The translations under genes and the position numbers were made by a program. A stretch of DNA of 64,000 nucleotides from JAPPKS01 sp963667895 (GTDB lineage Bacteria > Poribacteria > WGA-4E > PCPOR2b): positions 620,001 to 684,000 of the forward strand of contig OZ245030.1 of NCBI GenBank assembly GCA_965223985.1, given 5' to 3'. Under the pieces are notes generated by a model. The model was not told the DNA's origin. It saw nothing but the letters and a program-made list of their open reading frames with translations, and did not search any database. This document shows, one piece after another, positions 36,314-44,983 of this stretch (within the stretch, counting starts at the first letter, position 1; each line of letters opens with the position of its first letter).

Positions 36314-36523
36314 TCTTCAAATATTCCCTCTTTTTCAATTATGATGATTTCTTTTGGACCTAACACCCCAAGTTCAGGAGCACGACGGGGTTTTCTGAAT
36401 CTTCGGTCCTTACCTCAATAAATCGAGACTCAAAAGACTGCAATACCGGGTTAGGTGCGTTCATTGGATAGAAGGTGTGTATAACGACAGTAAAACACCA
36501 ATCCTGTCCAAACCTAAAGTCAT

Positions 36524-36658
36524 TCAGCATTGATTAACAAGCGAAACAGCAAGCGGCGGAGTTAACTCAATGTCGATTTTGGGTGGTTCTTTCTGGGATA
36601 CGCAGCCCGTTATTACAACGACAACTAACAGAAGCGAAGCGATACAAAATCGGGCCAT
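36524..36658 (-). CDS. Small lipoprotein, 44 residues
   Basis: Start ATG at 36658 (GGAGAAG upstream) is preferred to an in-frame upstream ATG at 36721, since MARFCIASLLLVVVVITGC is a complete lipoprotein signal with lipobox ITGC. Only about 25 residues follow (VSQKEPPKIDIELTPPLAV). Could be a stub of a longer gene or a small entericidin-like or anchor lipoprotein. No family recognised. Confidence 0.55.
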   Translation of the reverse strand: MARFCIASLLLVVVVITGCVSQKEPPKIDIELTPPLAVSLVNQC

Positions 36659-36735
36659 TTCACTTCTCCATCTCAGCAATCTAACGAAAAAGATTCCCAA
36701 ATCTAAAAGTATGCTCGGCACAGTAAGTAGTCAGG

Positions 36736-37836
36736 TTAATCCACTTGTTCGGATCTTTCTTCTCTCTTACTAATGAACCGCAAAATTGTTTCCATCCATG
36801 TCTTACAATTCCTTAAATTCAGGTCGTTCTTCCAGTCGAATTTTTCAGCGACTCTATGGTGGTTGGGGCAAAGAACAATGAGATTTTCGATGCGGTTGAT
36901 ATCGATTCTTACTTGATTGGAAGCGGAGCGCGGCACTATGTGATGAATTTCAATCCCGAACTCATTATCAAAAATACACCCATGAACCTCGCATTTTTCC
37001 GAATGTCTTCCGGACTCTGTTAAAATTTCACGTAGTTTTGTTGTTCCAATCCGGGACTTATTCGGGACTACTTGGTATTCTTTAAGAATAGCTGAAACAA
37101 ACTCATCATGAGAAGAAAAATGTATCCTGAACTGGTGACTTCCAATACCGTAGAACTGGAGAACTTTCGATCGGAGAAAGGACTTGCTCTTACTTGTCAC
37201 CCATAAGAAGTCTGGTTTGTATCGCAATTTCTCTTCAATTACCCATTTTGCCGCATTGATTAGGTTTTTCCTTCCACTGGCCCCCCGAAAGTATGCGTTT
37301 GTTTTTGGATGCCTGAATTGAAAAGGTTGAAACGTACGTGGATATGCCTGGCAGACTAAAAACGCCTTGGCCGTAAAGTGCCTGTAAAGAGAGTCCTTCT
37401 TCTTCTCAGTTTCAGCATATCGAATGCAATCGTACAAGTCATTGTCCACAAAGTGCTTGTTCGCGAGTTTTCTGGGGAGTAAGTCGTCTACTTTAAATTT
37501 AAGCTTTATTTCAATCAGCCACTTCGTTTTTTCGGTCGCCTCGGACAAGGATACCTCGACAGGGGATTTTCGTCGTTTCTTGCCTAAAACTTTTGCCACA
37601 ATCTGGGAGAATTGGCTTTCCGTTAAGGACAATTTTTCTTGGATTGCACTTGCAGGCATCCGGTCAATGTTCTCGCTAATATACTCTAATTCACTTGGCT
37701 GTATTTCAGTCACAATGCCTTTTCGCCGAAGAAGCGATGTTAGTTCAAGCGTAGTCATGGAAAATTTCTCGGCGAGAACGGGCTGAGGAACGGTTTTCCA
37801 GTGGCTTTCTAGATATTGAAGGTCTTTTTCGTCCAT
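36736..37836 (-). CDS. HNH endonuclease-domain protein
   Basis: 366 residues. The C-terminal ~70 residues form an HNH nuclease: CEVHGC, GIEIHHIVPRS (the catalytic His pair), N-R-I-E-N-L-I-V-L-C-P-N-H-H. The first ~85 residues have two helix-turn-helix-like repeats (VLAEKFSMTTLELTSLLRRKG and AIQEKLSLTESQFSQIVAKV). The middle 200 residues are unrecognised, with KWLIEIKLKFKVDDLLPRKLANKHF. An intact gene; the neighbouring methylase and DUF6602 genes are broken. No sign that it lies within an intron or intein. Likely a defence or mobile-element nuclease. Confidence 0.75.
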   Translation of the reverse strand: MDEKDLQYLESHWKTVPQPVLAEKFSMTTLELTSLLRRKGIVTEIQPSELEYISENIDRMPASAIQEKLSLTESQFSQIVAKVLGKKRRKSPVEVSLSEATEKTKWLIEIKLKFKVDDLLPRKLANKHFVDNDLYDCIRYAETEKKKDSLYRHFTAKAFLVCQAYPRTFQPFQFRHPKTNAYFRGASGRKNLINAAKWVIEEKLRYKPDFLWVTSKSKSFLRSKVLQFYGIGSHQFRIHFSSHDEFVSAILKEYQVVPNKSRIGTTKLREILTESGRHSEKCEVHGCIFDNEFGIEIHHIVPRSASNQVRIDINRIENLIVLCPNHHRVAEKFDWKNDLNLRNCKTWMETILRFISKREERSEQVD

Positions 37837-38246
37837 ATGTTGATCCGAAACGTTGATTAGGGCGGATTTTTCTACATAATCCCGTTATTGAGAGTTTTCC
37901 GGTTGAAACCACCGGATAATTCCAATGACATATAAAATGATCGGTTAATTATGCACTCCCTTCCAAAAACTTAGCAAGCCGATCGTCAATCTCAATATAT
38001 CTTGATATCTTGGTCCCGTACTTCTGGTATTTAGTGCCGAATTTCTGCACTTAAACCGTAGGCGTGCCTTCTGAGATGCCTGATGAAAGCTCTCCCTTTT
38101 AAAGCATTGTTGCAAAAGTTTAGTTCTCCGATAAATCAGGCTAGCACAGTTGAATTTTGCCGTAAAATACTGACAAGCCTAAAACCATCGCATATCTACA
38201 AAACACAATAACAACCGCCAATCTCCGTTGGCAACTCATTGGCTTG
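37837..38246. other. Non-coding stretch, AT-rich
   Basis: About 410 bases between the HNH gene and the frameshifted membrane gene. It contains a small TCCGGT/ACCGGA hairpin (37898-37916) and no recognisable gene, RNA or terminator. Confidence 0.45.
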
Positions 38247-38881
38247 TTAAAAAGAGCTTGAAAAGAATATCGCGCCAATTGTGAGGAAAAGAAGCGCCAC
38301 GATCAGGTCGAAAGCGAAGGGTGTTATATTTGTGCGCACAGGAGAAGTGCGGAAGTGTTCGTTCATTGCGTCGGCGATTTCTCTGAGCAAGGGATAGTGC
38401 TGGCTCTGTTTCACCTTGAGGTGGATAGCTCCCATCCACATCGACGCCTGCAGCTCGGCTTCACCAGATTTCAGTTGTATCGCCCGTCCCAAAAGAGGCA
38501 ATTGAAGCCTTCTTAAGGAGGAGGGCTCTTCGTACGGAAACTGGAGTTTTTCGAGCGTTGCCAGTAGTCCCTGGCGAAATGGCGTATATGTCACGCCGAA
38601 TGCCATGTAACCCTTCGTCGCGTAACATAGCATCAAGAGCTGCACGCGCATAGTAAAAGGGGTGCCCATCTCAGAACAAGAATGGGTTCTGAAAACGAAA
38701 AGAAGAGGAAATATACGAGTAGCGAAATACAATAGTTCAACATCATCCAAAATGGCAACCTAAATGAAGCCAGGAAGGGCCGCCGAGTCTTGAGACCGCG
38801 AATGCCGATGGCAAGGAATGGGATTGCTAGTATTCCACACAGGATTGAGAACATCATGTTCGCAACGAAATCTGGCTTCAT
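38247..38881 (-). pseudogene. Membrane protein of unknown function, frameshifted
   Basis: The upstream part (38881 to about 38660) encodes MKPDFVANMMFSILCGILA, a second helix (WMMLNYCISLLVYFLFF) and LRWAPLLL; the downstream part (about 38690 to 38247) encodes LQLLMLCYATKGYMAFG-type sequence and ends in a helix FDLIVALLFLTIGAIFF. Both halves read as one protein if one base is shifted near the CCCCTTTT run at 38661-38668 (plus-strand reading). A single-base indel could be an assembly error. Family not recognised. GGAGCAGAAAATC precedes the ATG. Confidence 0.55.
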
Positions 38882-38978
38882 GATTTTCTGCTCCTTACCG
38901 AAGTGTTCTCGTTAGCAGGGTTTGCATCCAAACGAGTGAAAGGAGTAAGAGGCTATAATTTCCGGCAGCCGGTACGCG

Positions 38979-39419
38979 CTACTTGTTAATCACCTGCACA
39001 AACTCCAACCTTGTGCCTTTCGTTTTGTCTTTCGGCAGAAAAAAATACCGATTTCCAAACTTTGATTCAATGTACTTATCTTCTATCGAATCTCCTGCAA
39101 GGTCTTGTGGTCTAATCTCTCTAGTGTCCATCTGGTCGTGGAATGCCTCTATATCATCCACCTGAAAACCGACCTCGAATAACGTTCCGTCGCCGCCGCG
39201 CTCTAACTCCGCCACGCCCGGGCCTAGCGACGGCTCAATGAGCTGGAGGTACGTTTCTCCAGATGGACCGATTGGTAGCATCGCCGATTTCAGCTTTACG
39301 CCGGGGCGATTGACCTGAGCAATTCTTGGTGTCTGAACTCCGAGCAGATTCGTATAATATTCGATAGCGTCTTCCATATTTGACGTGAGGATAGCAACAT
39401 GGTGCAAATTCGTTATCAT
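38979..39419 (-). CDS. VOC-family (glyoxalase/epimerase-like) protein
   Basis: 146 residues of the vicinal oxygen chelate fold, two beta-alpha-beta-beta-beta units. It starts NLHHVAILTSNMEDAIEYYTNLLG, with the first metal His in LHHVAI, and has QLIEPS and a second half LFEVGFQVDDIEAFHDQM with the pattern of methylmalonyl-CoA epimerase or lactoylglutathione lyase relatives. The usual second-half His is replaced in LFEVGF by E/V, so metal binding is uncertain. The start is set by AAGGAG before the ATG. Single gene; substrate unknown. Confidence 0.8.
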   Translation of the reverse strand: MITNLHHVAILTSNMEDAIEYYTNLLGVQTPRIAQVNRPGVKLKSAMLPIGPSGETYLQLIEPSLGPGVAELERGGDGTLFEVGFQVDDIEAFHDQMDTREIRPQDLAGDSIEDKYIESKFGNRYFFLPKDKTKGTRLEFVQVINK

Positions 39420-39612
39420 CTACTAATCTCCTTGTCACAAACAAGCACGTACCGTGACCTCTTTGTTCTTTCCGCGGCTCATAGAAGTCGCTAGTTATGG
39501 GTACGCCAGCATGAACTGTTCAGAGTGACAAAAGCCATTCTAACACGCCTGTTTTCCACTGTCAACATGCGGAAAACCTGCCACAGCGTGGGCATCGTTA
39601 GGATCGATTTGG

Positions 39613-40707
39613 TCAACGTTTCAATATCGTCGCGTTGTCAGTCTTCCAACTCAGGTAAACCGTGTTTCCGGCTTGGATGCGATCGCCTTTCATCAACCCC
39701 GTATTTTGTTGATGTACAACAACCGGAATCTGATGAGAAACGAGCACCGTATATTGGATGGAGGTGCCCAGATAAATTTCATCTTCCACAATCCCTTCAA
39801 TCTGATTGACATCTTTCCCGACGGGCTGGGGTGTCATATGAATTCGTTCAGGACGTACAACCACTATGACAGCATCCCCCTGTCCGAGGTTGCCATTACG
39901 CCGTCCGACGCATCGAGTCTGCGGATCTATGTCTAATTGGACCTCCGCCCACTCATTTTCAATCTTAGCTAAATTGCCGTCAAAGAAATTCGATATTCCG
40001 ATGAAATCCGCCACAAAGCGGTTGTTCGGCAAATCATAAATTTCATCGGGCGTACCGACCTGAAGGATTTTTCCTTGATGCATAACAGCGATTCGATCAG
40101 ACAATGCCAATGCCTCGCCCTGATCGTGAGTGACATACACGAACGTGATTCCCATCTCGCGCTTTAGCGCTTTGAGTTCAGATTGCATGTGTTTCCGCAA
40201 CTGGAGATCCAACGCTGCGAGCGGCTCATCGAGCAACAGAATTGATGGGCGGTTGATAAGTGCGCGTGCCAATGCCACGCGCTGTTTTTCTCCGCCGGAC
40301 AGTTCGTCGGGTTTTCGACTCCCATACGCCGGCAGTTGAACCATCTCCAAGAATTGATTCACTTGATCGACTATTTCTGACTTGGCGAATCCTTTCATCT
40401 GAATTCCGAAGGCGATGTTTTGGGCAACCGTTTTATGGGGGAACAGGGCATAACTTTGGAAAACGGTGTTGACATCGCGTTGAAAAGGCGGTGTCTGTTC
40501 CATTAACACATCGTTAATGATAATATCGCCCGAATTGGGATGCTCGAACCCGCCAATCATGCGGAGCGTAGTCGTCTTTCCACAGCCGCTGGGACCTAGC
40601 AGTGAGAAAAATTCGCCGCTTTGGATGTGGAGCGACACGTTGTCAACGGCGACAGTATCACCGAAACACTTCGTCACGTTTTTGAGGGTAATTTCTCCGT
40701 TAGCCAT
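39613..40707 (-). CDS. ABC transporter ATP-binding protein, spermidine/putrescine (PotA) type
   Basis: 364 residues: ATPase domain with Walker A GPSGCGKTT (38-46), signature LSGGEKQRVALARAL, Walker B LLDEPLAALD, H-loop THDQ, then a TOBE regulatory domain. The first line ITLKNVTKCFGDTVAVDNVSLHIQSGEFFSLLG is the PotA/PotG style. The permeases and the binding protein usually beside potA are missing from both sides; the nearest permeases at 30-32 kb are of another (BMP) type. It may serve several transporters. It overlaps nothing and lies downstream of the ggt gene by 60 bases on the same strand. Confidence 0.87.
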   Translation of the reverse strand: MANGEITLKNVTKCFGDTVAVDNVSLHIQSGEFFSLLGPSGCGKTTTLRMIGGFEHPNSGDIIINDVLMEQTPPFQRDVNTVFQSYALFPHKTVAQNIAFGIQMKGFAKSEIVDQVNQFLEMVQLPAYGSRKPDELSGGEKQRVALARALINRPSILLLDEPLAALDLQLRKHMQSELKALKREMGITFVYVTHDQGEALALSDRIAVMHQGKILQVGTPDEIYDLPNNRFVADFIGISNFFDGNLAKIENEWAEVQLDIDPQTRCVGRRNGNLGQGDAVIVVVRPERIHMTPQPVGKDVNQIEGIVEDEIYLGTSIQYTVLVSHQIPVVVHQQNTGLMKGDRIQAGNTVYLSWKTDNATILKR

Positions 40708-40767
40708 ATCGTTAATAAAACGTCATACACGGTCTCCCGTTCAATGAAGCCTAATCGCACCGCATTC

Positions 40768-42396
40768 CTAAATTCCAATGGCGTATCCATCACGACGTGG
40801 GTCTGCACCGCCCATGAACGAACCTTCCTCCGAGTCAATTACGATGCCTTGCGCCCCCCCGACGAGAGCCGTCCAGTCGGGCAGCAGGCGAACATCATGA
40901 CCGCGCTCTGCAAGCGTGTTCCTGACTTCAGGTGGAATGCGGCTTTCTACCCCGACATCTGTACCGGGATGTTCAAGCCGAATTCGCGGGGCTTCGATTG
41001 CGGCTTGGATATTCATTCCGTGCTCAATTAGGTTTAGGATGACTTGCGCTGTCGTTTGCAAGATGCCGTGACTGCCCGGTGTCCCAAGTACTGCGAATAC
41101 CCTTCCGTCCTTCCAAATTTGGCAAGGGGACACGCACATCTCAATCCTTTTGTGCGGGGCGATGACGTTTGGGCTCTCCGGCAGATAATCAAACCAGTAG
41201 ATGAAATTGTTGAGGAACATCCCGGTCTCACCGAGAATTGTTCCAGAGCCGAATGCGTTTCCGATGCTCTGCGTCACCGCAACGGAGTTGCCTTCAGCGT
41301 CAACCACATCGAAGTGCGTTGTACATTCACGCATCCATCCGCTGGGATTGCCTGCTAACACTTCACCGGGTAGTTTCTCTTTCGTATACCGCTCACCGCC
41401 GCTCACAGATGCCCGATTGCCAATTCGTCTCCGCTGCTCAAAGGCGTAACCCTTGGATAGCAGCCCGGCGATTGGTGGATCGGAGACAGGGGCGTACTCC
41501 GCGCGGTCCGCGCTCGCGAGCCGAATCGCTTCAATCAGCAGATGGAGAGATTGCGCTGAGTTATGACCGACATTTCTGAGTTCATCGTTCTCCAAAATTT
41601 TCAGTGTCTCCAGATATTGGAATCCTGAACATGGCGGTGGTGGACAGAATATCTCGTATCCGTTGTAGGAAGTCGAAATCGGTTCCTGCCATTCCACGCG
41701 AAAATCGGCTAAATCTTGTTCAGTAATTAAGCCGTCGTTTTCACGACAGAACTGAGCAATCTGCTGGGCGATTTCGCCGCGGTAAAAGACTTCCGCCCCA
41801 CCCTCGACGACTTTTTGGAAAGTTCGGGCGAGATCTTTCTGCACCAGAATCTCGCCGGGCAAAGGCGTCCGTCCTCGAGCCATGATAACCTTCTCCGCGG
41901 TTGGCGAAAAGCGAGACGCTACCTCCGCCATATACTGAGCATTTTTGACCGTTACCGCGTAGCCGTTTTCCGCGAGTTCAATTGCAGGGGCAAAGATTTC
42001 CGCCCTGCTCATGCTACCGTATCGATCAAGTACCGCCATCCAACCCCCGCATGCCCCAGGGACCATTCCGGATCGGATGCCGACATCCATTACCTCCGGC
42101 GTTGGATAGGCGTCACGCGATGCCCCGGACGGACTCATCCCCACGTAGTCGAGCACGCGAATAGCCTTCTCCTTCGCACTATAGAGCACCATGTAGCCGT
42201 TGCCCGCGATGCCAGACATGTATGGCTCGACAACGTTGAGCGTGGAGGCGACGGCGATTGCCGTGTCAAAAGCGTTCCCGCCTTGGAGCAGTATGCGTAC
42301 ACCCGCTAGACTCGCGAGTGGGTGTGCACTGGCAACCATGCCGCGCGTACCGGTTACCGTCGAACGATGGGTGATACCGTGTGATGGAAATGCCAT
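40768..42396 (-). CDS. ggt: Gamma-glutamyltransferase/Ntn-hydrolase
   Basis: 542 residues, an autoprocessing N-terminal-nucleophile hydrolase. The proenzyme is expected to cleave before Thr359 in CTTHFDVVDAEGNSVAVTQS, giving a large and a small subunit. GGNAFDTAIAVASTLNVVEPYMSG (39-62) and VAVTQSIGNAFGSG are typical. The stretch GIAGNGYMVLYSA differs from the usual GIGGGGF/GFML of classic GGTs, and there is no signal peptide, so it may be a cytoplasmic GGT-like enzyme (for instance an acyl-transferase or hydrolase variant). A GAGGTGAG ribosome site lies before the ATG. Confidence 0.87.
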   Translation of the reverse strand: MAFPSHGITHRSTVTGTRGMVASAHPLASLAGVRILLQGGNAFDTAIAVASTLNVVEPYMSGIAGNGYMVLYSAKEKAIRVLDYVGMSPSGASRDAYPTPEVMDVGIRSGMVPGACGGWMAVLDRYGSMSRAEIFAPAIELAENGYAVTVKNAQYMAEVASRFSPTAEKVIMARGRTPLPGEILVQKDLARTFQKVVEGGAEVFYRGEIAQQIAQFCRENDGLITEQDLADFRVEWQEPISTSYNGYEIFCPPPPCSGFQYLETLKILENDELRNVGHNSAQSLHLLIEAIRLASADRAEYAPVSDPPIAGLLSKGYAFEQRRRIGNRASVSGGERYTKEKLPGEVLAGNPSGWMRECTTHFDVVDAEGNSVAVTQSIGNAFGSGTILGETGMFLNNFIYWFDYLPESPNVIAPHKRIEMCVSPCQIWKDGRVFAVLGTPGSHGILQTTAQVILNLIEHGMNIQAAIEAPRIRLEHPGTDVGVESRIPPEVRNTLAERGHDVRLLPDWTALVGGAQGIVIDSEEGSFMGGADPRRDGYAIGI

Positions 42397-42433
42397 ATTT
42401 TCTCACCTCTTGGTAGATTGTCACAGATTTTCT

Positions 42434-42501
42434 ACAATATCGCTGAGATGCCGACATATTGGAAATGTTGCGTAATATTGTAGTGCATATTCCGCAATAT
42501 G
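42434..42501. promoter_or_regulatory. Cluster of ATATTG/CAATAT half-sites upstream of ggt
   Basis: Between the ggt start (42396) and the GT9 gene, ACAATAT (42434), ACATATT (42454), TAATATTG (42473) and the palindrome CATATTCCGCAATATG (42486-42501) follow each other at 17-20 base steps. They may be operator sites or simply AT-rich repeats. Confidence 0.3.
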
Positions 42502-42607
42502 TGTGTTACCTCGCGAAATTCAGCAGTTTAACCTTGTCTTGAAGCGATTCTGTTAGGTTTGGTGCTTCGTGCAGACTGACTTCATATTTTGCACTGTCAT
42601 GTATTTT

Positions 42608-43609
42608 TCAATCTCCGGTCCATCCCACGCATAACTTTTCAATAGCACAAAGCACCTGTTCAACGGTTACTGCTTCAATGACCGCGCAACTGCCCTTCCC
42701 ACAGCCACCGGGGTGCTTGCCGGGGTGGCACGGATTACAACCCAGATTTAACCCACTCTGAACGACAATATGTCTCTCTCCATAAGGCCCACTACGGTGG
42801 TGGTTCGTCGATCCGAAAATGGCGACAACGTGGATTCCAACAGCGGCAGCGATGTGCATCGGTCCCGTATCATTGCCGATATAAAGATTGCACGCTTCAA
42901 TTAGTCCCGCAACCTGACGCAAATCGTGGGTTTTAACGAGGGTTGACTGACAGTTCGTCAAGGAAGCCACATGCGTTAGCAAAGGCTGTTCGTCGGAGCT
43001 TGCAAACAACAGAATCTGAGCGTTCCATTTTTCATGTAACGCGTCCGAAATCCGTGCGTAGTTCTTAGGTGTCCACAGTTTGTAAATCCAATTGCCGCCG
43101 GGATGAATTCCAATCAGCAACCGATTACGGTCAACTCCGCTTTCCTCCAGAAACTCATCCCGCTTCACAAGTTCCGAATCGGTAAACTCTAGTTTTGGCT
43201 GCGCCCCAGTTGTATCTACCCCGTGCCGGTGAAGGATATCGAGGTAGCGTGTCACGGCGTGCACATTCGCACCTCTCAATTTCATGCCCCAATGTTTCCC
43301 TCCAATGAGCCTAGACCAGACACTATCTCGAAGATTTACCACCAAATCAAACTGTTCACGACGCAGCATTTGGATGAGCCTAACTTTCCCACGCCAGCCA
43401 GCATGTTCACCGCGATTATCGTAAACGAAAACTTGATCGATTTGTAGGTCATCTGTGAACAGATTTACCGCTTGGATGCCAACAAGGAAAGCAATCTGCG
43501 CGTTGGGAAAACGCCTGCGCAGTGGACGGATTACTGCTGTTGATAGCACCGCATCGCCGATAAAACTGAAGCTGAAGACCAAAACTTTCTGAATCCGAGT
43601 GTCAATCAT
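42608..43609 (-). CDS. Heptosyltransferase-type glycosyltransferase (GT9)
   Basis: Adds ADP-heptose or a related sugar to LPS inner core from the cytoplasmic side. From ATG 43609 it reads MIDTRIQKVLVFSFSFIGDAVLSTAVIRPLRRRFP, the usual GT9 start; a GTG at 43720 extends it by 37 basic residues and would overlap the preceding gene, but has no family support. Motifs IGIHPGGNWIYKLW and NLYIGNDTGPMHIAAAVGIHVVAIFGSTNHHRSGPYGE are standard. C-terminal cysteines (CNPCHPGKHPGGCGKGSC) resemble those of GT9 homologues. Last of three glycosyltransferases in one unit. Confidence 0.88.
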   Translation of the reverse strand: MIDTRIQKVLVFSFSFIGDAVLSTAVIRPLRRRFPNAQIAFLVGIQAVNLFTDDLQIDQVFVYDNRGEHAGWRGKVRLIQMLRREQFDLVVNLRDSVWSRLIGGKHWGMKLRGANVHAVTRYLDILHRHGVDTTGAQPKLEFTDSELVKRDEFLEESGVDRNRLLIGIHPGGNWIYKLWTPKNYARISDALHEKWNAQILLFASSDEQPLLTHVASLTNCQSTLVKTHDLRQVAGLIEACNLYIGNDTGPMHIAAAVGIHVVAIFGSTNHHRSGPYGERHIVVQSGLNLGCNPCHPGKHPGGCGKGSCAVIEAVTVEQVLCAIEKLCVGWTGD

Positions 43610-43709
43610 GAAGGGTTCCCATCTTTGGTGAGCCTCAGCTCGACGTAGCCCAAGAAGCAGCGATAAGATGTTCCTACGTCTCGCCTTGTTTCTACGTGAA
43701 ATTTGTATG

Positions 43710-44975
43710 CTAATGAACACCTAAATCCCGATTGGCAGCAAATTCCTCAATCAGTTCTACCGCTGTCCTCAAGCCGTCTTCAGCCTCAATTTTCTTTCCT
43801 AGTGTTCTTGCTCTTTCCGATATGGATATTGAAGAGATCACCACATTGATGCGCCTTGCTAATCGTTTAGCGGTCATGTCACAACGGTGTAACGGTTTGG
43901 GGGCGACCCCCAATTTGTGAAGCGCTAATCCCCAATAAGATTGATCTGTTGAGATATGAGGAACAATAATGGAGGGCACGCCAGCTCTGCAAGCGGCCGC
44001 GGTCGTTCCTGCCCCGCCGTGATGGATGACACAGCGCCCTTGGCGAAAAAGAAATGAGTGTGGAATATATCCAACAAAGAAGATTGATTCAGGCACCCCA
44101 TCTATACCCAAGTTTCCCCATCCTGCTTGAATAATGGCGCGTTGACCAGCGCGTTGAACGGCTTCAACGAGAATCTTTGTGGTTTCAACGCTTTTGGTTC
44201 CACCCATTGAACCAAAGGAGATAACAACAGGTGGCGCACCTCGATCCAAAAATCTCAGCAGATCTGGAGGCGGTTCATAATCCGGCTCATCGAGAAACCA
44301 CGGACCTGTGAATTTATGCTTTTTCGGAAAATCCGGCGGTGGTTTGCTAATGTGTGGCGACGCAGCGATGAGATTCAGCTCTGGCGAATACATACCATCT
44401 AAACCGATGAGTTGCCGCCTATGCCCGCCAATAGAGGTGATAAAGTCGTTGAACAACGGATCGATCTGACTTCGCATCAGCCATTCAACCAACTTCCAGG
44501 CCAGCGTGTTCAATGGTTTACCAAGATTTGGTACCGGATGCGGCGCTTCCTCCGTGGTCTTGACAAAGCCAGGGCAGTAGCTGACACTGATCCAGGGCAA
44601 ATTCTGCCGAATCGCCGCCTCTTGACCAGCTACGTCGGCGGAATGGCAGATTCCCAAATCATGCCCTGCCATTCCCTTGAGGCAATCCTGATACCACGTA
44701 TCCGCTCTGTAAAGGATGCCGTTTTTCACAAGTAAGACTGCCGATCTGAACGGGTCCTTAAGTTTTGCGACCTTATCCATCGCGCGGTGCATATAATCAA
44801 AATCAAAAGGAACACCGACCGCGTACAAGTCCACTGCATGCTTGAAAAAACGCTCTCGGTAAATCTCTGAAGTGCAAACGCGGACTTCATGCCCCGCTTT
44901 TAGCAGTTGCCGCGCGAGCGCCAAAAAAGGCTGAACATCACCGGTTGAACCCCATGTGCTCAGTACGATTTTCAT
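43710..44975 (-). CDS. Glycosyltransferase family 1 (UDP-sugar, MGT/sterol-glucosyltransferase type)
   Basis: 421 residues from ATG 44975 with GAGGAG before it. MKIVLSTWGSTGDVQPFLALARQLLKAGHEV is the GT1 N-terminus; the C-terminal sugar-nucleotide region reads FVGYIPHSFLFRQGRCVIHHGGAGTTAAACRAGVPSIIVPHISTDQSYWG, the UGT signature with the His-Gly-Gly core. Glycosylates a lipid or other hydrophobic acceptor. It begins 8 bases after the preceding GT9 stop and lies between two GT9 genes, which suggests an LPS or glycolipid role. Confidence 0.87.
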   Translation of the reverse strand: MKIVLSTWGSTGDVQPFLALARQLLKAGHEVRVCTSEIYRERFFKHAVDLYAVGVPFDFDYMHRAMDKVAKLKDPFRSAVLLVKNGILYRADTWYQDCLKGMAGHDLGICHSADVAGQEAAIRQNLPWISVSYCPGFVKTTEEAPHPVPNLGKPLNTLAWKLVEWLMRSQIDPLFNDFITSIGGHRRQLIGLDGMYSPELNLIAASPHISKPPPDFPKKHKFTGPWFLDEPDYEPPPDLLRFLDRGAPPVVISFGSMGGTKSVETTKILVEAVQRAGQRAIIQAGWGNLGIDGVPESIFFVGYIPHSFLFRQGRCVIHHGGAGTTAAACRAGVPSIIVPHISTDQSYWGLALHKLGVAPKPLHRCDMTAKRLARRINVVISSISISERARTLGKKIEAEDGLRTAVELIEEFAANRDLGVH

Positions 44976-44983
44976 GGTTCTCC

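Noticed and set aside
36736..37836. HNH gene as part of a group II intron, intein or prophage
   Set aside because: No reverse transcriptase, splicing motifs, terminase, portal or integrase sequences flank it.
39613..40707. PotA-like ATPase as the missing ATPase of the permeases at 30134-32174
   Set aside because: It is of the spermidine/iron (TOBE) class, while those permeases need a duplicated RbsA/YufO-type ATPase.
42608..43720. Longer GTG start at 43720 for the second GT9 protein
   Set aside because: The added 37 residues are basic with no family similarity, and the family's usual start fits ATG 43609.
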